This document shows, piece after piece, positions 26,853 to 35,578 of a stretch of 64,000 nt of DNA. The position numbers were made by a program, and so were the translations under genes. The stretch is from Candidatus Rifleibacteriota bacterium. GTDB lineage: Bacteria; Muiribacteriota; Ozemobacteria; Ozemobacterales; Ozemobacteraceae. Below the pieces are notes generated by a model. It was not told the DNA's origin, searched no databases, and was given only the letters and a program-made list of their open reading frames with translations. Each line of letters opens with the position of its first letter. Position 1 is the stretch's first letter. Location of the stretch: positions 17,013-81,012 of the forward strand of contig JADFYG010000027.1 in the NCBI GenBank assembly GCA_015233155.1. Direction: 5' to 3'.

Positions 26853-27913
26853 GATTTAGTTGTTCCGAGAACCTTGGCTATATTTTTGGTGAACGGCGGC
26901 TTTATGATTCCATGATTAGTGAAGATGGCTTTAACCAGCTCGGGGGGAGTTACGTCAAACGCCGGATTGAAGACATCGACACCTTCCGGTGCAAGGCGCG
27001 TCGCGCCGACATGAGTAATTTCGCGGTGGTCGCGTTCTTCGATCTCGATATCGTCTCCGTGTTCAAGATGTAAATCGAATGTCGAAATCGGGGCAGCCAC
27101 ATAAAATGGAATTTTATGATAATGGGCAAGAACGGCGACGCCATAAGTCCCGATCTTATTTGCAACGAAACCGTGCGCGGTAATTCTGTCGGCGCCCACT
27201 ACGACGCCATTGATTTTTCCGCGTGCCATGAGACTGGCGGCCATATTGTCACAGATAAGCGTGGCTGATATGCTTTCCTGAAACAGCTCCCATGCGGTCA
27301 AGCGCGCACCCTGCAACAACGGCCGGGTTTCATCGACATAGACGTGAAACGTCTTTCCCGCCTCTTTGGCGGCCCGGAATACTCCGAGTGCGGTTCCGTA
27401 GCCGGCTGTGGCAAGCGCGCCTGCGTTGCAATGCGTAAGCCATGTGTCGCCGTTTTTCAGAAACGGTTCGCCGCAACGCCCGATTGTACGGCACATCTCA
27501 ATATCTTCTTCGCGTATAGTCAGGGCTTCCGCAAGAGCGGCATCACGTGCCGCGCTCCACTTCTCACCCGCAGGAGCGGCTTTGATGGCTTTTTCTATTA
27601 CATCCTGGACGCGCTTCAATGCCCAAAAAAGATTGACGGCCGTCGGCCGTGTCGAGCCCAGCAGTCGAACTATTTCTTTCAGGTGTTTGGGAAGCGCTTC
27701 ATCGGAGCCCTTGAAACCATTCAAACCGAGATAAACTCCAAATGCGGCGGCAACTCCTATGGCTGGTGCGCCGCGTACTTCCAGACGACGAATGGCCACA
27801 GCCATGCGCTCCACATCGCGACAGGCGACAATTTTTTTCTCAACTGGAAGCAGGGTCTGATCAATAAAATCGACTGTATCGGATATTTCGTTATAAACAA
27901 CGGTATCGATCAT
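26849..27913 (-). CDS. mtnA: S-methyl-5-thioribose-1-phosphate isomerase
   Basis: A 354-residue eIF2B-like isomerase of normal length. It converts 5-methylthioribose-1-phosphate to the ribulose form, and can act on 5-deoxyribose-1-phosphate. Family motifs are RGAPAIGVAAAFG (about 47-59), the catalytic Cys162 in THCNAGALATAGYG and Asp242 in VVVGADRITAHGFVANKIGTY. It is followed by a coupled class II aldolase-family gene. The pathway recycles by-products of S-adenosylmethionine use, including the 5'-deoxyadenosine made by radical SAM enzymes, which are numerous in this window. Confidence 0.95.
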   Translation of the reverse strand: MIDTVVYNEISDTVDFIDQTLLPVEKKIVACRDVERMAVAIRRLEVRGAPAIGVAAAFGVYLGLNGFKGSDEALPKHLKEIVRLLGSTRPTAVNLFWALKRVQDVIEKAIKAAPAGEKWSAARDAALAEALTIREEDIEMCRTIGRCGEPFLKNGDTWLTHCNAGALATAGYGTALGVFRAAKEAGKTFHVYVDETRPLLQGARLTAWELFQESISATLICDNMAASLMARGKINGVVVGADRITAHGFVANKIGTYGVAVLAHYHKIPFYVAAPISTFDLHLEHGDDIEIEERDHREITHVGATRLAPEGVDVFNPAFDVTPPELVKAIFTNHGIIKPPFTKNIAKVLGTTKS

Positions 27914-28106
27914 GCGGCAACCTTTTGCTATTTGTTTTATTGAAGGACTCCATAAAGGAGTTCGGGCTCCGGCGCATGATAACAGAGAGAGGAGAAGCGG
28001 TCAAGGAAGCAGGAGGACTTGTCAGTTCTATAAAAAGGCCATTTTGGGCTAACTTATCCAATTGGATAGTTTAATCCAAGAATCTCCAAGCTATCTGGCA
28101 AAGTTC

Positions 28107-28149
28107 TTGATATTATTAACGTTTTGCGTTATATTAACGTTAAGCGTTA
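28107..28149 (+). promoter_or_regulatory. higBA promoter with overlapping direct-repeat operator
   Basis: TTGATA (28107-28112) and TATATT (28130-28135) are separated by exactly 17 bases, a good sigma-70 promoter. A 17-base direct repeat with an 18-base period (28115-28131 and 28133-28149; ATTAACGTTTTGCGTTA and ATTAACGTTAAGCGTTA, one mismatch) covers the -10 and the start region. This fits an autorepressor site for the antitoxin HigA. Confidence 0.75.
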
Positions 28150-28167
28150 GCAAACGAGGAATGTCCC

Positions 28168-28449
28168 ATGATACTAAGCTTTCGATGCAAGGAAGCCGAA
28201 ACCATCTTCAATCGAGGACAATCAAAAAAACTACCCTCGGACATCCATCGAGTGGCCCTAAGAAAATTGCTTCAAATACACGCTGCTGTCAGTTTGGACA
28301 ACCTTAAAATTCCACCTGGGAATCACCTTGAAGAACTGAAAAAAGAAAGGAAGGGCCAACACAGCATAAGAATTAATGATCAGTGGCGAATCTGTTTCAA
28401 ATGGGACAATGGCAATGTCCGTGATGTCGAAATTGTTGATTACCACTAA
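28168..28449 (+). CDS. higB: HigB-type toxin (RelE/ParE superfamily)
   Basis: A 93-residue ribosome-dependent mRNA endonuclease homologue. It shows the HigB pattern: a helical N-terminus, LKIPPGNHLEELKKERKGQH, SIRINDQWRICFKW and the closing DVEIVDYH. GAGGAA precedes the ATG. The toxin gene comes first and the antitoxin second, the usual order for higBA. The predicted promoter carries a direct-repeat operator. The pair probably acts as a stress-responsive or mobile-element-stabilising toxin-antitoxin module. Confidence 0.93.
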   Translation: MILSFRCKEAETIFNRGQSKKLPSDIHRVALRKLLQIHAAVSLDNLKIPPGNHLEELKKERKGQHSIRINDQWRICFKWDNGNVRDVEIVDYH

Positions 28450-28467
28450 CATTATTGATAATGAAGG

Positions 28468-28788
28468 GTGATGTTTATGAAAGCACATAAGACAAAAATG
28501 GCCCCAGTTCATCCCGGTGAAATTCTAAACGAAGACTTTTTAAAACCAATGAAGATAAGCCAATACCGGCTTGCCGTGAGAATTAATGTTTCGCCCAGAA
28601 GAATCAATGAAATCGTTTTGGAAAAGCGTGCCATAACACCGGATACGGCACTTCGTCTCGGCCGATTTTTCGGTATGGAGCCTCAATATTGGCTCAATCT
28701 CCAAACTTGGTATGACTTGGAAATTGCAAAAGACGCGAGCGAAAATGGAGCGTTCAACGATATTATTCCTTGGGAAAAAGTCGCCTGA
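28468..28788 (+). CDS. higA: HigA-type antitoxin (XRE-family HTH)
   Basis: A 106-residue helix-turn-helix protein beginning 18 bases after higB. It has the HigA signature HPGEILNEDFLKPMKISQYRLA, followed by VSPRRINEIVLEKRAITPDTA and FGMEPQYWLNLQTWYDLE. It neutralises HigB by direct binding and represses the shared promoter. It is the full family length, so the module looks intact. Confidence 0.95.
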   Translation: MMFMKAHKTKMAPVHPGEILNEDFLKPMKISQYRLAVRINVSPRRINEIVLEKRAITPDTALRLGRFFGMEPQYWLNLQTWYDLEIAKDASENGAFNDIIPWEKVA

Positions 28789-28995
28789 TTAAATCAGGAG
28801 CTGGCTGATACACTTTAACCGGTTTTCGTTCCATTGCTCCCTAACCCCGATTAGGCCTACTTGCCAGAATAGCTTCCAATTCTCGGCAATCCTCCACATC
28901 CACACCTGGTCGCTGCTTCATCTCTGAAGTCCGCCTTGCTAGTTCTTGAATCGAAGCCAAGTAGTAAAGCGCAAATATCCAAGGTTCGGATATAA

Positions 28996-30492
28996 TCAGC
29001 GTATGATACCCGGAAATAAAATTGTCACGGTTGAGCCCTTGCCCAAGGCACTTTTAATGCCGATTTCACCACCCATTTCATTGACAATGCGCTTACTTAT
29101 GGCAAGGCCTAGACCGATACCACCGAAGCGGCGCGTGCGGCCGGCGCTGACCTGGTAGAAGGGTTCCCAGACTTTTTCCAGTTCATCAGGGGATATTCCG
29201 ATTCCGGTGTCGGCGACAACGAATTCGATGTCATGGTTATGCACGGAAACTTTTAACTCTACGACGCCATCCGGGGTGAACTTGAAAGCATTGGCAATTA
29301 CATTACCCAGGATTTGTCGTAAACGGGAAGGATCAATGAAAGCCTGAACGGGTTCGAGCAGACCAAACATGCGAAAAGTCACATTACGCATCGCAGCCTG
29401 AGTGTTTCCGAGTGATTGAATGAATTCGAGCTCTTCTGAAAGATCGGTTTCGCGGCATTCGATCTTGAAGCGATCCGCCTCTATGCTTGCAAAGTCAAGT
29501 ATGCCGTCAATCAAACCAGCCAGGTGGTGACAACTTTGAACTATCCGGCGGCCCACATCAGCAACCTCGATGATTGGTGAAGAAGAAGTCTTTTTCGATA
29601 TCACACCATGGCGCGGAGTCTTCCCATTAAGCGCGTAAGCAGCCTCGCCTGAATTACCCGTTACCACATGCTCGCCCAGTGGAGAATTTTGGTGGGATTC
29701 TGAAATATGCTTACTTCGTTCTGTAACATCCGTTCTACCGATGTTATTTGCAAACATCGTCGCGTAAGCCCGGATGACGGTGAGAGGTGTTCGCAGTTCA
29801 TGGCTCATCATTGTGAGGAATTGGGTCTTTGCGCGACTGGCCTCCTCGGCTCGCTCTTTCGCGGCACGCAGCTCGTCTTCCATACGCTTACGATCGAGAA
29901 GATTCGCGATTATCTGGGCCATAATCTGAAGAAGCGAAATAAAATGTTCCGAACAATCGCTATTCGAATGTTTCCATTTGAGACTGAGAAAGCCGACTGA
30001 GCGCCCATCCAAATACATCGGAACCGCTATCAGAGAACGAAAACCGGATTGCAACAGTTTTTCTCTGTTATCTGCAAACTCGTCGGAAAGAGCACATACA
30101 TCTCGAATGTGAATACTTTGCCCCGCTCGAAGTGACTTATGACTGAGGACAACTTCGTTTATCGGCATGGTTTGTTCAACAGGTATGGTCAAACCATTCT
30201 CTTCGTTACACCATTCGTAAGAATTGCCCATGTCATGCTTGTTTTCTTCGAATTGAAATATGGAGGCATGGTCGGCTTCAGTAAAAATACAGATGGCCTG
30301 AAGGGCGTGAGCAATGCCCTGGCTGATATGGCGCGAATCAAGACGAAGGAAATCCGTCGAACAGTCCAGAATAACCTTTTCAAAAGAAAGGCGCGGCGGG
30401 CTTTTCTCACTTTGCAGGCCTTGAGTTGCGACGATACCTGATTTTAAATTATACCCTTTTGTCATACTGTCAGCCTCCGGATCGATTACCAT
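28996..30492 (-). CDS. GAF-domain sensor histidine kinase with unusual DHp insertion
   Basis: A 498-residue cytosolic kinase. A GAF domain (about 45-200) is followed by a short coiled coil (about 205-222) and the HisKA domain with its phospho-acceptor His231 in MMSHELRTPLTV. Then come a HATPase_c with VIANAFKFTPDG, VADTGIGISPDEL and RRFGGIGLGLAIS. About 55 residues (about 252-308, Ser/Gly/Asn-rich) separate the two helices of the DHp hairpin, where most kinases have a tight turn. There is no receiver domain and no regulator gene adjacent, so it is an orphan kinase. The ligand is unknown. Confidence 0.9.
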   Translation of the reverse strand: MVIDPEADSMTKGYNLKSGIVATQGLQSEKSPPRLSFEKVILDCSTDFLRLDSRHISQGIAHALQAICIFTEADHASIFQFEENKHDMGNSYEWCNEENGLTIPVEQTMPINEVVLSHKSLRAGQSIHIRDVCALSDEFADNREKLLQSGFRSLIAVPMYLDGRSVGFLSLKWKHSNSDCSEHFISLLQIMAQIIANLLDRKRMEDELRAAKERAEEASRAKTQFLTMMSHELRTPLTVIRAYATMFANNIGRTDVTERSKHISESHQNSPLGEHVVTGNSGEAAYALNGKTPRHGVISKKTSSSPIIEVADVGRRIVQSCHHLAGLIDGILDFASIEADRFKIECRETDLSEELEFIQSLGNTQAAMRNVTFRMFGLLEPVQAFIDPSRLRQILGNVIANAFKFTPDGVVELKVSVHNHDIEFVVADTGIGISPDELEKVWEPFYQVSAGRTRRFGGIGLGLAISKRIVNEMGGEIGIKSALGKGSTVTILFPGIIR

Positions 30493-30590
30493 GACCCGAA
30501 AAATCCCTCAAAACCCTTGTTGTCTCTTATTATTCCATGATATCTGAAATTCAGAAAAGTATCACATGGAGTTTGCCCGGGTAATTTTTC

Positions 30591-30631
30591 GTATCATAAC
30601 GCGAATCGTACTTTGTGGCAAATTATGATAC
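30591..30631. promoter_or_regulatory. Inverted repeat upstream of uppP
   Basis: GTATCATAA (30591-30599) is the exact reverse complement of TTATGATAC (30623-30631), with centres 32 bp apart, about three helical turns. It lies between the divergent kinase and uppP genes and could be a regulator site. Confidence 0.35.
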
Positions 30632-30680
30632 ACTTTCACCTTTCTCTCAATCTTACCGTATCGGGGGGTATTGTCCAAAT

Positions 30681-31541
30681 ATGACCGTGTATATATTCGC
30701 TGTCATCCAGGGAATTGTCGAAGGATTGACCGAGTTTTTGCCCATTTCCTCAACGGGCCACATGATTATTACGGATTATTTTCTTGAAGCTTCCGGTTTT
30801 AAAAGCGGACTGTCTGAAGAAGCAGTCAAATCCTTTGAGGTATTTATCCAACTGGGTGCTATCCTCGCCGTGGCGATACTGTATCGGGCGAAGATCGCTG
30901 ATATGATTGGTCACTGGCGTGATGGTTTAACCTATTTTGGAAAAGGCGAGAATTCGAAAGAGGCCTCTTCAGAATCCGGACGACTGTCACTCGTGCATAT
31001 ACTGTTCGCCATGTTGCCGGCGGTAGTTATCGGACTGTTGTGCCATTCATTCATCAAACACTACCTTTTCTCCGCAAAAACAGTTGTGATCGGTCTTGTG
31101 GTTGGAGGAGTTTATATGATTTTCGCGGAACGACGCGAAACACCGATTTCGGCTGCGACGCTCGACGCGATAACCCACAGGCAGGCTTTCCGGATTGGTC
31201 TTTTCCAGTGTCTGGCATTGTGGCCGGGTTTTTCGCGCGCGGGTGCAACGATTGCCGGTGGCTTATTAGTCGGAGCGAACCATCGCACTGCTGCGGATTT
31301 TTCCTTCATTCTTGCCGTTCCGATGATGATTGCAGCTACAGGGCTCGATCTGCTCAAGAGCTATAAAGCTCTTTCCGTGAGTCTGGCAGGTCCATTTGCA
31401 ACCGGTTTCTTTGTTTCATTCGTAGTCGCATGGCTGGCAGTGGTTGCTTTTTTAAACTTCCTGGAAAGAGTGAAACTGACTCCCTTTGCCTGGTATCGCT
31501 TCGTTATGGCGGCAGTTGTTTTATTCTTTATGTTTCGGTAG
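30681..31541 (+). CDS. uppP: Undecaprenyl-diphosphatase (UppP/BacA)
   Basis: The start is set at ATG 30681, giving 286 residues, the usual family length; the frame extends to 30615 without support. It is an integral membrane phosphatase that recycles undecaprenyl pyrophosphate for peptidoglycan and other wall polymers. Motif 1 is IVEGLTEFLPISSTGHMII (Glu14, Glu18, Ser-Ser-Thr-Gly-His) and motif 2 is LWPGFSRAGATIAGG. Overproduction gives bacitracin tolerance in other bacteria. It stands upstream of a peptidoglycan lytic transglycosylase gene on the same strand. Confidence 0.95.
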   Translation: MTVYIFAVIQGIVEGLTEFLPISSTGHMIITDYFLEASGFKSGLSEEAVKSFEVFIQLGAILAVAILYRAKIADMIGHWRDGLTYFGKGENSKEASSESGRLSLVHILFAMLPAVVIGLLCHSFIKHYLFSAKTVVIGLVVGGVYMIFAERRETPISAATLDAITHRQAFRIGLFQCLALWPGFSRAGATIAGGLLVGANHRTAADFSFILAVPMMIAATGLDLLKSYKALSVSLAGPFATGFFVSFVVAWLAVVAFLNFLERVKLTPFAWYRFVMAAVVLFFMFR

Positions 31542-31615
31542 GATTAATTCCTAAGAGATGTGACCTGTCCTGTCGATAACTCTGGTGTTCCGTATACAAT
31601 TTTGAGGAGCAGAAT

Positions 31616-32689
31616 GTGCGAACGACGAGCTGTATTTTGATGCTTGCGCTCGCCCTGTCGAGCTTGCCGGTCGACGCGGCGATTTATTCATATCGCGACG
31701 ATCGTGGACGATTATTTCTGACTGACAATCCACCCAATAAAAAATACAAGATTGTCGTCACGTCCAGAAAAGACAGGGCTGCCCCGGATTTACCGACGAC
31801 ATCGGCAACAACTGTGCAGGTAGTGTCAGAAATGTCTCCTCAGAAGGTGTTATTGCCCAACGACGAGACATATTGCGACATAATCAATGAGGCTGCCAAA
31901 TATTATGGACTTGATCCATATTTGATTAAGGCAGTCATCAAGGTAGAATCGGATTTCGATCCGACGACTGTTTCGTCGAAGGGGGCTCGCGGTCTTATGC
32001 AGCTCATTCCAGGAACAGCTAAACTTGTCGGCTGCTCGAACGCATTCGATCCACGTGACAACATACTGGGCGGAGCAAAATATCTTCGCAGTATGCTGGA
32101 ACGTTTCCAGGGCAATCTCGATCACGCGCTGGCGGGATATAATGCCGGCCCGGGCCGTGTAGAACAGTATGGCGGAGTTCCCCCTATCCGGGAAACCCGC
32201 AATTACGTTACGAAAGTTAACCACTACTATTCACAATATCGCTCAGGAGCCGGAATTACTGAACCGGCGATGCGTATTACGAAGGTCACTCGTTCAATGT
32301 CCGTCGTTCCGTCAGCGCTTTCCCAGAAATTACACGCGGCCTATGCGGTTTTTCTGGAAAACGATGTCGAGGGCGCTATTCGCGCATATCAGGACATCCT
32401 GACCATGTATCCGAGAAATACCCAAAGCCTGTATAACCTGGCCTGCCTGATGGACATGGAACGTCGATATGACGAGGCTATAGAGACATATAAATCCGCG
32501 CTTCGCCAGGACCCGTTCCTTGACAAGGCAATATATAATCTTGCAATAATTTATGAGCGCATGGGCCGTCATAAAGATGCCATTGCCTCGTGGAAAAAAT
32601 ACACTCTTGCCACAAAAGAGGAAGAAAAAATTGCCATGGCCGAGCGCTATATCAACGAACTTGAGGAATACGCTGCCGTAAACCCCTGA
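31616..32689 (+). CDS. Exported lytic transglycosylase with DUF4124 and TPR domains
   Basis: A 357-residue protein with a signal peptide (about 1-21). An adjoining DUF4124-like segment (IYSYRDDRGRLFLTDNPP) is followed by an SLT domain with catalytic Glu111 in VIKVESDFDPTTVSSKGARG and LMQLIPGTAK and AGYNAGPGRVEQYGG. The last ~110 residues hold three TPR repeats (e.g. NTQSLYNLACLMDMERRYDE). It cleaves glycan strands in the periplasm, forming 1,6-anhydro-muropeptides. GAGGAG stands ahead of the GTG start. The TPR tail probably docks a partner, perhaps the pilus-like system encoded downstream. Confidence 0.92.
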   Translation: MRTTSCILMLALALSSLPVDAAIYSYRDDRGRLFLTDNPPNKKYKIVVTSRKDRAAPDLPTTSATTVQVVSEMSPQKVLLPNDETYCDIINEAAKYYGLDPYLIKAVIKVESDFDPTTVSSKGARGLMQLIPGTAKLVGCSNAFDPRDNILGGAKYLRSMLERFQGNLDHALAGYNAGPGRVEQYGGVPPIRETRNYVTKVNHYYSQYRSGAGITEPAMRITKVTRSMSVVPSALSQKLHAAYAVFLENDVEGAIRAYQDILTMYPRNTQSLYNLACLMDMERRYDEAIETYKSALRQDPFLDKAIYNLAIIYERMGRHKDAIASWKKYTLATKEEEKIAMAERYINELEEYAAVNP

Positions 32690-32740
32690 AAGAGCGGTGT
32701 TCACCTTTTCCGCCACAGCGGAAATTGCTGAAGGAGAAAC

Positions 32741-33142
32741 ATGAACGGTTATCGTCGATCGATCGTCATGCGTTCCGGACACACTGCCCTTCAATGGGCA
32801 CTCATGTTCGGCATTCTGACGTTTTTACTGCTTCCGTTCGTGCAACTCTGGTCCATTGAAGCCATTCCTCTTTTCGCCAGTGATGACCATCGCCGTGCCG
32901 CTGTTGCGCTTGAAAACCTGCTTTCTGAAGCACAATCCCGCCCATTTTCGGAAAGTATTCCCAAGACAGAGTTTCGGTTGATTCCCGGATATGAAAATAT
33001 GGGACTGGAAGGCCGTATAGAGATTCTTCCGCATCCTGATATTTCGGGCCTGACGTTGATGCGGGCGCAGGTGCGCTGGGGATTCATCATGTTCCGCAGA
33101 CTGCTTTCCCTGGAAGTCGCGGTAACGCAAACGCATCTATGA
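32741..33142 (+). CDS. Pseudopilin-like membrane protein
   Basis: A 133-residue protein with one N-terminal hydrophobic helix (about 15-36, ALQWALMFGILTFLLLPF) and a small soluble domain, the general layout of a minor pseudopilin. No canonical Gly/Phe-x4-Glu cleavage site is visible. GAAGGAG precedes the ATG. Its stop overlaps the next start (ATGA), so it opens a tightly coupled three-gene operon. The exact role is not known. Confidence 0.6.
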   Translation: MNGYRRSIVMRSGHTALQWALMFGILTFLLLPFVQLWSIEAIPLFASDDHRRAAVALENLLSEAQSRPFSESIPKTEFRLIPGYENMGLEGRIEILPHPDISGLTLMRAQVRWGFIMFRRLLSLEVAVTQTHL

Positions 33143-33684
33143 TTATGATCAGTGCGCGTCGCGGGCTGCGATCTCCCATCGGGAGAGCTTCCCCTGAAAT
33201 TGGAATGTTAATACTGCTTTTGGCCATGATAGCCGGGGCGGTGACTTTTTCATTTTTCATTTCTTCACGTGACGTTAAATCCGCCAATGCACGCTCGCTC
33301 TGGACGCGAAACATCGAGAAGTTACTGGATAAAATCTCTCTGGAGATACAAAATGCCGCTAACATCGAGTTTCCTTTCCAGGGTGAAGGAAATCAGTGCA
33401 TTTTTCGACGCTCATCAGCCGACTGGTCGTTACAGGTCGGCCCTGAAATCGAAATACTGTCACTATCAGAAAGCAATCTGGCATACCAGATACATGATGC
33501 ATCCGGAACCAACCTGATGAAACCTTTTCAGGGTAATGCCAATCCTCTTCTGACAGGCATACAGTCAGGGCATTTCGAAAGATCAGGACCTCACATGATG
33601 CGCTTTTCTTTTAAAATCGCTCCTCCTGATGCTCCCGATTCGCCGGTGACCTTCGAACGTTGCATACATCTGCGCAATCAATGA
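33139..33684 (+). CDS. Minor pseudopilin-like protein
   Basis: A 181-residue protein with an N-terminal hydrophobic helix (ASPEIGMLILLLAMIAGAVTFSFF) preceded by basic residues, followed by a soluble beta-rich domain. The Glu ahead of the hydrophobic helix is reminiscent of the Glu5 of type IV pilin-like proteins, but the processing site is not clear. It overlaps the preceding gene by 4 bases and the following one by 25, indicating a single translational unit. Confidence 0.6.
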   Translation: MIMISARRGLRSPIGRASPEIGMLILLLAMIAGAVTFSFFISSRDVKSANARSLWTRNIEKLLDKISLEIQNAANIEFPFQGEGNQCIFRRSSADWSLQVGPEIEILSLSESNLAYQIHDASGTNLMKPFQGNANPLLTGIQSGHFERSGPHMMRFSFKIAPPDAPDSPVTFERCIHLRNQ

Positions 33685-35429
33685 ACCCTCTCATTTCACA
33701 TACACGAAACCCCTCTTTTCCAGTTGCCGTAATGATCGGCTTTTTTTGTCTGCTTTGCGTCGTGATGGCAGGGAAAGTGTATTTCGTCGATCGGGAACTG
33801 GCCGCGCGACGCCTGACTTCGGTCGAAGCCCGCCTTGCCGCTGAGACGGCTTTGCATGCTGGAATCATACAGGTCAGAAAGAGTATTGCCGAAAGCGGCG
33901 GACTGCATCCATCCTTCCGGGCAAATGTTCTTCCGACCACATGGCGGCGCCTCGGACAATTGACGGATGGAGTATTTCGCCTGGTTGAAATGCGCGATTT
34001 ACCCGGGATTGACGACCCGCAGACAAGATTAATCGATGAATCAGAATTGTTCCGGGTTGGCGGCGAGGGAAAGTCCGGTGGTTACACATTCCGCTCCTGG
34101 GGAATAGCCGGAGTAATACCGATAGTCAAGAAATTCGCGGTATTCAACAGTCTGAACGAATTATATTACGGCAGTCCCATTCAGCCATGGGTCCGCGAAG
34201 CTGAAAGTCTGGACGGATTTCGCAAGACAAATTCAACATTTTTTGAGGACGGACGGCTCGATACGATGGGCGTCAGCAACGATCCTGAAATGCTGGTAAA
34301 AATGTTCCGCCTTCAGGGAACTGATTCATTCAAGCTTCCCGACAATAAAGCACCATTCAAGGGCAATTACGGCTCGCTCTTTTATACGCGTGGTGGTGAA
34401 TCTCCCTGCTGGGGACCACTATACTGCCGCACTCCGGTTATCGTGGACGACCATCTGTTCCATGGACCGGTACAAACCGCATCCTATCTGTTTCGTCGCG
34501 GAACATCCCAGGCACGCATTCAGCAAAAAGACGGTCCGGTATATGCCCTGCCTTCGAGCCGCCGCATCCAGATAGCCTGCGACCATCTCGAAGGCGATCC
34601 GCCAGGAGTATTCACCGACATCGATACGTTCCCGAAAACATCGTATCTCGCTCCGTGGCGGCCTGATTTAAACGTTCTGCGCGCATATGCAAAAAAAGAA
34701 GGTCTTTATATCGATGAAAATGGCAAAGGAATTCTGCGCGGAGAACCGACGAAGAGCGAGTATCATTTTACTCCGTCCAAGCTGTATTCCGAGGCGTATC
34801 TTACCCCAAACTCACCTCACATGATTCAGGATGAGATCACGGATGGCACTATTACTCTTTCAACCGCGAGTCGCTTTGATGGTCGCAACAATATAGGCAC
34901 CGCCGAGTTGAATGGCGTGCAGGTGATCTTCGCCGAAACGTCGATCTCTTTGCGTGGCGAAGTCGGAGGCGATCTGATGATCGTGACTCCACGTCACATC
35001 CTCCTGACCGGTTCAACGAACAATGAACACCCCTTCAACCTGTTTCTGGTAGCCGGAGATGGTATTTCTCTGGATACACATGACCTGGAAGGATTCCTGA
35101 AGGAGAATAGCGCCGGACAAGATATGGTCGCAGCAGCCCGTCAATGGTCGATAAATGCCGTCCTGTATAAACCCGGTGCGGGCTGGTATGGGAACTGGTC
35201 GCGCCTCCTGAGCGGAACCGATATACCGGTTCCGGAGGGAATTGGGAATGGCGGGCGCGTATCTGTAACCATTCGGGGCGCTTGCCTTGAAGGCAATCTT
35301 TCCCGGTGGCTGGAACACGCCGCCCCCGAAGGCATCAAAATCGAGTGGAACCCGAATGCGGTTGACAGACTTCCCTTTCAACCGGTCAGTGTGAATCTCT
35401 TTCGCACGCGCGTTGTCCCTGTTTTCTGA
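33660..35429 (+). CDS. Large exported PilX/GspK-like protein of a pilus-like operon
   Basis: A 589-residue protein with a single N-terminal membrane helix (about 15-34, FPVAVMIGFFCLLCVVMAG). It is followed by VDRELAARRLTSVEARLAAETALHAGI, which resembles the start of PilX or GspK-type proteins (an Ala-rich helix running from the membrane). The remainder is a large soluble extracytoplasmic domain without a recognised family, rich in beta strands (e.g. TSISLRGEVGGDLMIVTPRH). The three genes together look like minor components of a type IV pilus-related or secretion machine whose core genes lie elsewhere. Function is inference. Confidence 0.65.
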   Translation: MHTSAQSMNPLISHTRNPSFPVAVMIGFFCLLCVVMAGKVYFVDRELAARRLTSVEARLAAETALHAGIIQVRKSIAESGGLHPSFRANVLPTTWRRLGQLTDGVFRLVEMRDLPGIDDPQTRLIDESELFRVGGEGKSGGYTFRSWGIAGVIPIVKKFAVFNSLNELYYGSPIQPWVREAESLDGFRKTNSTFFEDGRLDTMGVSNDPEMLVKMFRLQGTDSFKLPDNKAPFKGNYGSLFYTRGGESPCWGPLYCRTPVIVDDHLFHGPVQTASYLFRRGTSQARIQQKDGPVYALPSSRRIQIACDHLEGDPPGVFTDIDTFPKTSYLAPWRPDLNVLRAYAKKEGLYIDENGKGILRGEPTKSEYHFTPSKLYSEAYLTPNSPHMIQDEITDGTITLSTASRFDGRNNIGTAELNGVQVIFAETSISLRGEVGGDLMIVTPRHILLTGSTNNEHPFNLFLVAGDGISLDTHDLEGFLKENSAGQDMVAAARQWSINAVLYKPGAGWYGNWSRLLSGTDIPVPEGIGNGGRVSVTIRGACLEGNLSRWLEHAAPEGIKIEWNPNAVDRLPFQPVSVNLFRTRVVPVF

Positions 35430-35450
35430 TCCGCCCTCCGATAAAAATCA

Positions 35451-35560
35451 GGTAGTGGCATACTCTTAACTGACGACCAAATTTAACCACAGATGGACAC
35501 GGATGAACACAGATAAAAAAAACACAATAATAGCCGCATCAGTTAAATTAGCCCACCACC
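35451..35560. repeat. Palindromic 110-bp intergenic element
   Basis: The left end (35451-35473) and right end (35539-35560) are imperfect inverted repeats of about 22 bp, both closing with TTAACTGA/TCAGTTAA. Inside lies a degenerate ACAGATGGACACGGATGAACACAGAT-like stretch (35491-35514), a motif that recurs between genes in many unrelated bacteria. It carries no ORF and resembles a miniature inverted-repeat element. Confidence 0.6.
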
Positions 35561-35578
35561 CAAAAATCAGAGTCTGAC

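Noticed and set aside
27344..27943. 199-codon frame antisense to mtnA
   Set aside because: The opposite strand encodes a clear MtnA; this frame has no family features.
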